Assembly (NCBI GenBank): GCA_002495645.1
Contig: DAGF01000046.1
Location: 1 to 17,602 of the forward strand
Direction: 5' to 3'
Source: Euryarchaeota archaeon UBA549
GTDB lineage: Archaea; Thermoplasmatota; Poseidoniia; Poseidoniales; Poseidoniaceae
DNA length: 17,602 nucleotides
The notes under the pieces: model-generated
The model's database searches: none
The model's input: the letters and a program-made list of their open reading frames with translations, nothing else
What the model was told of the DNA's origin: nothing
Position numbers and translations under genes: made by a program
In this document: positions 13,925 to 17,602 of the stretch, piece after piece
Numbering within the stretch: the stretch's first letter is position 1
Layout of the letters: each line of letters opens with the position of its first letter

Positions 13925-16900
13925 GTGAACGTCAAGACGGTTTGACCGACGCTGACTTCTCAGTGGCTCGCTCTCGTTTGAATCGAATCAAGCACCGTGT
14001 GGTGGAACTGCCCAGCCGTTTGCGCCTTGCCGGTCAGGGTGCGTGGCGCGGTAAAGAGCGCGGCTTGGCGGTCATCGCCGGTGTGTTCCTCGCTTCGCTG
14101 GTGATCACGACCGTGCTTGCGTACGGTGTTGGTTTGTCCCAACTCTTCTTCGAAGAATCGCTCAAGTCCGAGCCCTTTGACGCGAAAATTGAGTACGCCC
14201 GAACGCCGGTGGAGAACGCCAGTGGCTGGTCCAACAACACCTCGACGATGGTTGAAGTGTGCGATGAACTGATGGATGAATTCTCCCAGTTCAACGATTG
14301 CACCCTCGTCCTCGGCCGTCAAGGCATTCACAGTGCGGGTCTGTTCAACATCGAGTTCGTCGTGGCGCAACCCCTTGAAATGCGGGCCATCGCCGACGAT
14401 GAGAACCCGTACTGGAGTAACGTGACCTTCGACTACCCCGAAGCCGCCGAAGCAGGTCCTCCCATCTCCGACCAACGAGCCATTCGGTTCTACGGGCCCG
14501 AAGCCTTTGACGGTGAACTGGCCAAGCGCTACAGCGAGAACATCATCGCCGGTGCCGGTGAGTGGCCGAGCCCGGAAAACATGAGCGCGAAGAACGGCAT
14601 CATCTTGCCGTCCACGATTGCCAGTGAGGCCCAAGCCAACGTCGGTGACGTGCTTGAATCGCTCACCTTTGCCTACGTCGTCGACGAATCCACCATCCTG
14701 GAAGGAACGGTCACCGAAGACAACTGTGCGGGTGAAATCACGCCGGAAAACAACGAGATGATGTACTGCCGCATGTGGATGACGGTGGAAAACTTGACCG
14801 TGATGGGCATCTACGAGCCTTGGCCCTTTGGAAACCCCACCCTACCGTTCAACCCCATCTTCTCCACGTGGGAGGTGCTGAGCGAAGAGCAGCGCGCCAT
14901 CCTGATGGACAACGACCACATGTACCTCGGGGCGACCATCGACCGGGGCCAATTGCCGACGACTTCCACCGCTGACGCTGCCGATTGGCTGGAGGCGCTG
15001 GGCACGGATGTTCAGGACGGCACCTACACCGACGAAGAGGTGGAACTCTACTACACCGACATCATCAGCGGGACCATTCTTTTCCTCAACATCTTCCTCG
15101 GGTTGATTCAGATTTTCGATTACATCATCATGATTCCCATCGTGTTCCTTTCGGTTTCCGTGCTGATTTACGGTCTCGTGCTCTCGCTTGAACAACGTCG
15201 CCGTGAAGTCAGCATCCATCGCGTCATCGGGGCCGACGGGCAAAGCCTGCAGGGCATGGTCCTGCTCGAGCTCTTCGTCATGTCGTCCGTGGCGTGGCTT
15301 GCTGGCTACCTGCTCGCCATGTTCGCTGTCCCCATCGTCCTCTCGGCGGTGGGCTTCATGGAATTCCGCACCGGGGATTTCGACGTCAACCCCACGCTCT
15401 CGGTCGGCTCCACCATCTTCACCGCGGTGACCACGCTGGGTCTTGCCTTGCTCTTTGGTCGTAGCCGTGCTCGTCAGTTCATCGAACTCGAAATTGAGGA
15501 AGGTGTGCGAAAGACAACCCAAGCCGCTGAACCCAAGCGCTGGCTCCACTGGCTGGCGTTTCTCTTTGGCATGCTCGCCGTTGGCGATACGTGGCTTGAG
15601 GCCAACGGCAGCGAAGACGGCCTTGTGTCCAACTTCTTCTTTGAGGGTCTCATCAACATCTTCGGACCCTTTGCGTTGTGGATTGGTGGTGCCCTTCTGC
15701 TCGGTCGTATCGGCGCCCGAGGCCCTCAAATCATGCAGGTCATCTTTGGGCGCACGCCCCTGCTCAAGGACGTGAAGCGCGGCCTCAAGGGCTCGGGCTC
15801 GGCCGAATCCGTGAACCGCCTGGCCGTCATCATGCTCTTGACGCTCTCCATCGTCACGCTCGCGGCCGTTCAAGGCTACACGGGCACGCTCGTCGACGAG
15901 AAAACGGTCGATGCCACCGTCGGTTCGGACCTCAAAATCACCGTTGAACAGCCGATGAACGAAACGGCGCTTCTGGCGATGGTAGGCGAATTCACGAGCG
16001 CCAGCGTTTCGCCCGTGGCGACCAGTGTGCCCGAAATCGGTCTGGCGGACAACAACGGGGGCGACACGCTCCAAACCTATGTGTTGTTTGACGGCAACGG
16101 CGACGTCCTGCGTTGGAGCGAACAAGCGCTGCCCGGTGAAGACGTTGACGCCACGCTCGCAGCCTACGCTGCTGGCGGGTTCAGCGCCGGCGAGGATTCA
16201 GCGTATTCCCTTGACCTGGCAGGTTCGGGACGAGGTGGGGACGAGAAGCGTCTCGACGATGTCTTGCTGAAACCCGGCGATGAGAAATCGGAAACCATCA
16301 CCTTTGTGTGGGAAAAGACCGAATTTGATTTCACCTCCGGCGGCTCGAACGAAACAGACCCCTTCGCTCTGTTCGATGCCTACTCCCTCTTGATGGACAG
16401 CGATTGGTCCCGTCTCAACTTGACCGGTCAAGACCTCAGTGGACGGGACATCAGTCGAGTGGACCTTTCCTATGGCAACTTCTCGGGCACCAACTTCGCA
16501 CAGAGCAACCTCAGTGAATCCATCCTCGTGGACACCGATTTGTCCTACGCCGACTTCCGAGGCGCGAACCTTCAGAACACCGTGCTCGTGAACATCATGG
16601 GCGGCTCGCTGGAGGGCACGGACTTCACCGATGCCAATCTTGAGGGTGCCTTTGGATTCTTTGACCTCTCAGAAGCCATTCTGACCAACGCTACCTGCCC
16701 GGACGGTTCGTCTGCCGACGAGACATTCTGTGGTTCAGGACCGTCGCAACTCCCTCCGCCCTTGGCCGAGCCGCTCTTCTTGAGCGACACCAGCGTACGC
16801 ATCATCGTCACGCCCTACACCACCGACCTCTACTACATGGGCACCCACGAATACATTCCGGGCGTGAACACGGCAACCGCTTCCTCAGCCTTGATCATCG

Positions 16901-17541
16901 GCGAGAACGCCTGGCGCAGCCTCGTGACCGACGATTTCGCTGACAATTACAACTCAACGACCTGGATTGTCGATGTCAGCGGTGTTGAGGACGAAGAACT
17001 CGAAGCCTTGGGCTCGAAGATTTCCGCAGATTCCCGCGTGTCAAGCGTGGAAGACTGGGCGAGCACCCACAAGGATGTCGAGCGCAACGGTGGGCTGATT
17101 TTCGGAACGCCCGGTCTGCTCTCGTTGCAGTTCGTCGTCGCCAGCGTTGCGGCGGTCGCCTCCAGCTTCGTCTTCCTCTCGCTCGTGCTCAGTCAGCGAC
17201 AAAAGGAATTGGCGGTGCTACAGGCCATCGGTGCCTCACCCAACCAAATCATCCGGCTCGTGCTGTTTGAGATTCTCTCCATCGTGATGGTCTCGATGGC
17301 GCTCGGTATCGTGCTGGGTGTGGGTCTTGCGCTGTCGTTCAACGGCTTCTTTGACGTCTTTGGCTTCATCTTCCAAATCTTCGGTGGCTCCACCACCACC
17401 ATCCAACGGACACTCGTCTATCCGTGGTCCCAGATTATTCTGGTCTCACTGGCGGTGTTCGCTGCGGTGGTCGTGGCGTTGCTGGTGACCACACGACGGG
17501 CACTGAAGGCGGACTTGGCCAGCGTGCTGAAGGGGGAGTGA
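13921..17541 (+). CDS. FtsX/MacB-type ABC permease with extracytoplasmic pentapeptide-repeat domain
   Basis: A 1206-residue membrane permease coupled to the preceding ATPase. Topology read from hydrophobicity: a first helix at 48-71; a large outside domain (about 75-380); three helices to about 515, with cytoplasmic loop EQRRREVSIHRVIGADGQ; a middle helix pair around 540-600; another helix at 635-655; a second outside domain (about 660-1060); and three final helices (about 1070-1200), with the FtsX-like loop SQRQKELAVLQAIGASPNQI. That is a duplicated FtsX arrangement, as in the large LolC/E-like exporters. Pentapeptide repeats occupy 832-925 in the second outside domain. Only six cysteines occur, in pairs 114/127, 269/283 and 926/937, all predicted outside. 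The cargo is unknown; envelope lipid, lipoprotein or glycoprotein handling is plausible from the family. Confidence 0.88.
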   Translation: MSERQDGLTDADFSVARSRLNRIKHRVVELPSRLRLAGQGAWRGKERGLAVIAGVFLASLVITTVLAYGVGLSQLFFEESLKSEPFDAKIEYARTPVENASGWSNNTSTMVEVCDELMDEFSQFNDCTLVLGRQGIHSAGLFNIEFVVAQPLEMRAIADDENPYWSNVTFDYPEAAEAGPPISDQRAIRFYGPEAFDGELAKRYSENIIAGAGEWPSPENMSAKNGIILPSTIASEAQANVGDVLESLTFAYVVDESTILEGTVTEDNCAGEITPENNEMMYCRMWMTVENLTVMGIYEPWPFGNPTLPFNPIFSTWEVLSEEQRAILMDNDHMYLGATIDRGQLPTTSTADAADWLEALGTDVQDGTYTDEEVELYYTDIISGTILFLNIFLGLIQIFDYIIMIPIVFLSVSVLIYGLVLSLEQRRREVSIHRVIGADGQSLQGMVLLELFVMSSVAWLAGYLLAMFAVPIVLSAVGFMEFRTGDFDVNPTLSVGSTIFTAVTTLGLALLFGRSRARQFIELEIEEGVRKTTQAAEPKRWLHWLAFLFGMLAVGDTWLEANGSEDGLVSNFFFEGLINIFGPFALWIGGALLLGRIGARGPQIMQVIFGRTPLLKDVKRGLKGSGSAESVNRLAVIMLLTLSIVTLAAVQGYTGTLVDEKTVDATVGSDLKITVEQPMNETALLAMVGEFTSASVSPVATSVPEIGLADNNGGDTLQTYVLFDGNGDVLRWSEQALPGEDVDATLAAYAAGGFSAGEDSAYSLDLAGSGRGGDEKRLDDVLLKPGDEKSETITFVWEKTEFDFTSGGSNETDPFALFDAYSLLMDSDWSRLNLTGQDLSGRDISRVDLSYGNFSGTNFAQSNLSESILVDTDLSYADFRGANLQNTVLVNIMGGSLEGTDFTDANLEGAFGFFDLSEAILTNATCPDGSSADETFCGSGPSQLPPPLAEPLFLSDTSVRIIVTPYTTDLYYMGTHEYIPGVNTATASSALIIGENAWRSLVTDDFADNYNSTTWIVDVSGVEDEELEALGSKISADSRVSSVEDWASTHKDVERNGGLIFGTPGLLSLQFVVASVAAVASSFVFLSLVLSQRQKELAVLQAIGASPNQIIRLVLFEILSIVMVSMALGIVLGVGLALSFNGFFDVFGFIFQIFGGSTTTIQRTLVYPWSQIILVSLAVFAAVVVALLVTTRRALKADLASVLKGE
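16414..16695 (+). repeat. Pentapeptide-repeat region within the permease
   Basis: Residues 832-925 read as consecutive five-residue units of the A(D/N)LXX type, for example QDLSG, RDISR, VDLSY, GNFSG, TNFAQ, SNLSE, TDLSY, ADFRG, ANLQN, and later TDFTD, ANLEG. Register slips once after IMGGS and again near GFFDL. Such repeats fold as a right-handed quadrilateral beta-helix, and about 90 residues would give four to five coils. The CPDG...FC pair (926/937) follows and could cap the helix with a disulfide. Confidence 0.85.
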
Positions 17542-17543
17542 AG

Positions 17544-17602
17544 ATGAGCGATACAATTCTGCATGCTGACGGCCTCTACCACGTTTACGAATCCAAAGCC
17601 GA
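17544..17602 (+). CDS. Start of a further gene, truncated by the window end; possibly another ABC ATPase
   Basis: Nineteen codons are visible from the ATG at 17544 (MSDTILHADGLYHVYESKA). GGGGGAG at the end of the permease gene is a good ribosome site. It starts two bases after the permease stop, so it belongs to the same operon. The LHADGLYHVY pattern resembles the opening of ABC ATPase domains, where the first strand ends in an aromatic residue before the Walker A region. That would make it a second ATPase, but the visible part is too short to be sure. Confidence 0.5.
   Translation, partial: MSDTILHADGLYHVYESKA

Noticed and set aside
14842..16125. Long open frame of 427 codons on the minus strand, opposite the ABC permease
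   Set aside because: The translation is rich in His, Arg, Asp and Glu with low-complexity stretches, as expected for the antisense of a GC-rich coding frame. The plus-strand permease explains the DNA.

Overview
The window looks like chromosomal DNA from a marine planktonic archaeon, most likely Candidatus Poseidoniales (Marine Group II, Thermoplasmatota). This assignment is an inference. It rests on a TYW1/Taw1-type wyosine enzyme (an archaeal/eukaryotic tRNA pathway), compact gene packing with ATGA overlaps, TATA-like elements rather than -35/-10 pairs, and a mix of bacterial-looking aerobic metabolism genes. No rRNA, tRNA, CRISPR array, insertion sequence or transposase was seen, and no stretch longer than about 260 bases lacks a gene.

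Layout. (1) 31-1041, minus strand: TYW1-like radical SAM enzyme of wyosine synthesis. (2) 1042-1299: divergent intergenic region with an AT-rich stretch and a near-perfect inverted repeat upstream of the heme operon. (3) 1300-9833, plus strand: a seven-gene heme operon, hemA - hemC::hemD fusion - hemB - hemL - hemE - hemF - hemY/hemG-type oxidase. Consecutive genes overlap by 4 bp or are 1 to 9 bp apart. (4) 9830-10858, minus strand: ferrochelatase hemH, convergent with the operon, with the two stop codons overlapping. Together regions 3 and 4 encode every step from glutamyl-tRNA to protoheme by the classical oxygen-dependent protoporphyrin route, not the siroheme-dependent route usual in archaea. 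(5) 11067-11357: two very small tandem genes (56 and 39 codons) whose products resemble each other and match no family I recognise; the second has a strong ribosome binding site. (6) 11397-12374: an AlkB-like membrane di-iron monooxygenase. (7) 12391-13056, minus strand: an unknown membrane protein with a UBA-like N-terminal helical segment. (8) 13160-17541: an ABC ATPase and a 1206-residue FtsX/MacB-type permease with a pentapeptide-repeat domain in an extracytoplasmic loop. A further gene, possibly another ABC ATPase, begins at 17544 and runs off the window.

How it fits together. The heme genes would supply protoheme for aerobic respiration; both HemF and the membrane di-iron oxygenase need O2, so the neighbourhood suits an oxic surface-ocean lifestyle. 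The transporter belongs to the LolD/MacB-like class that usually moves or releases cell-envelope substrates rather than importing nutrients. The least explained parts are the tandem microproteins between hemH and the AlkB-like gene, and the pentapeptide-repeat permease.
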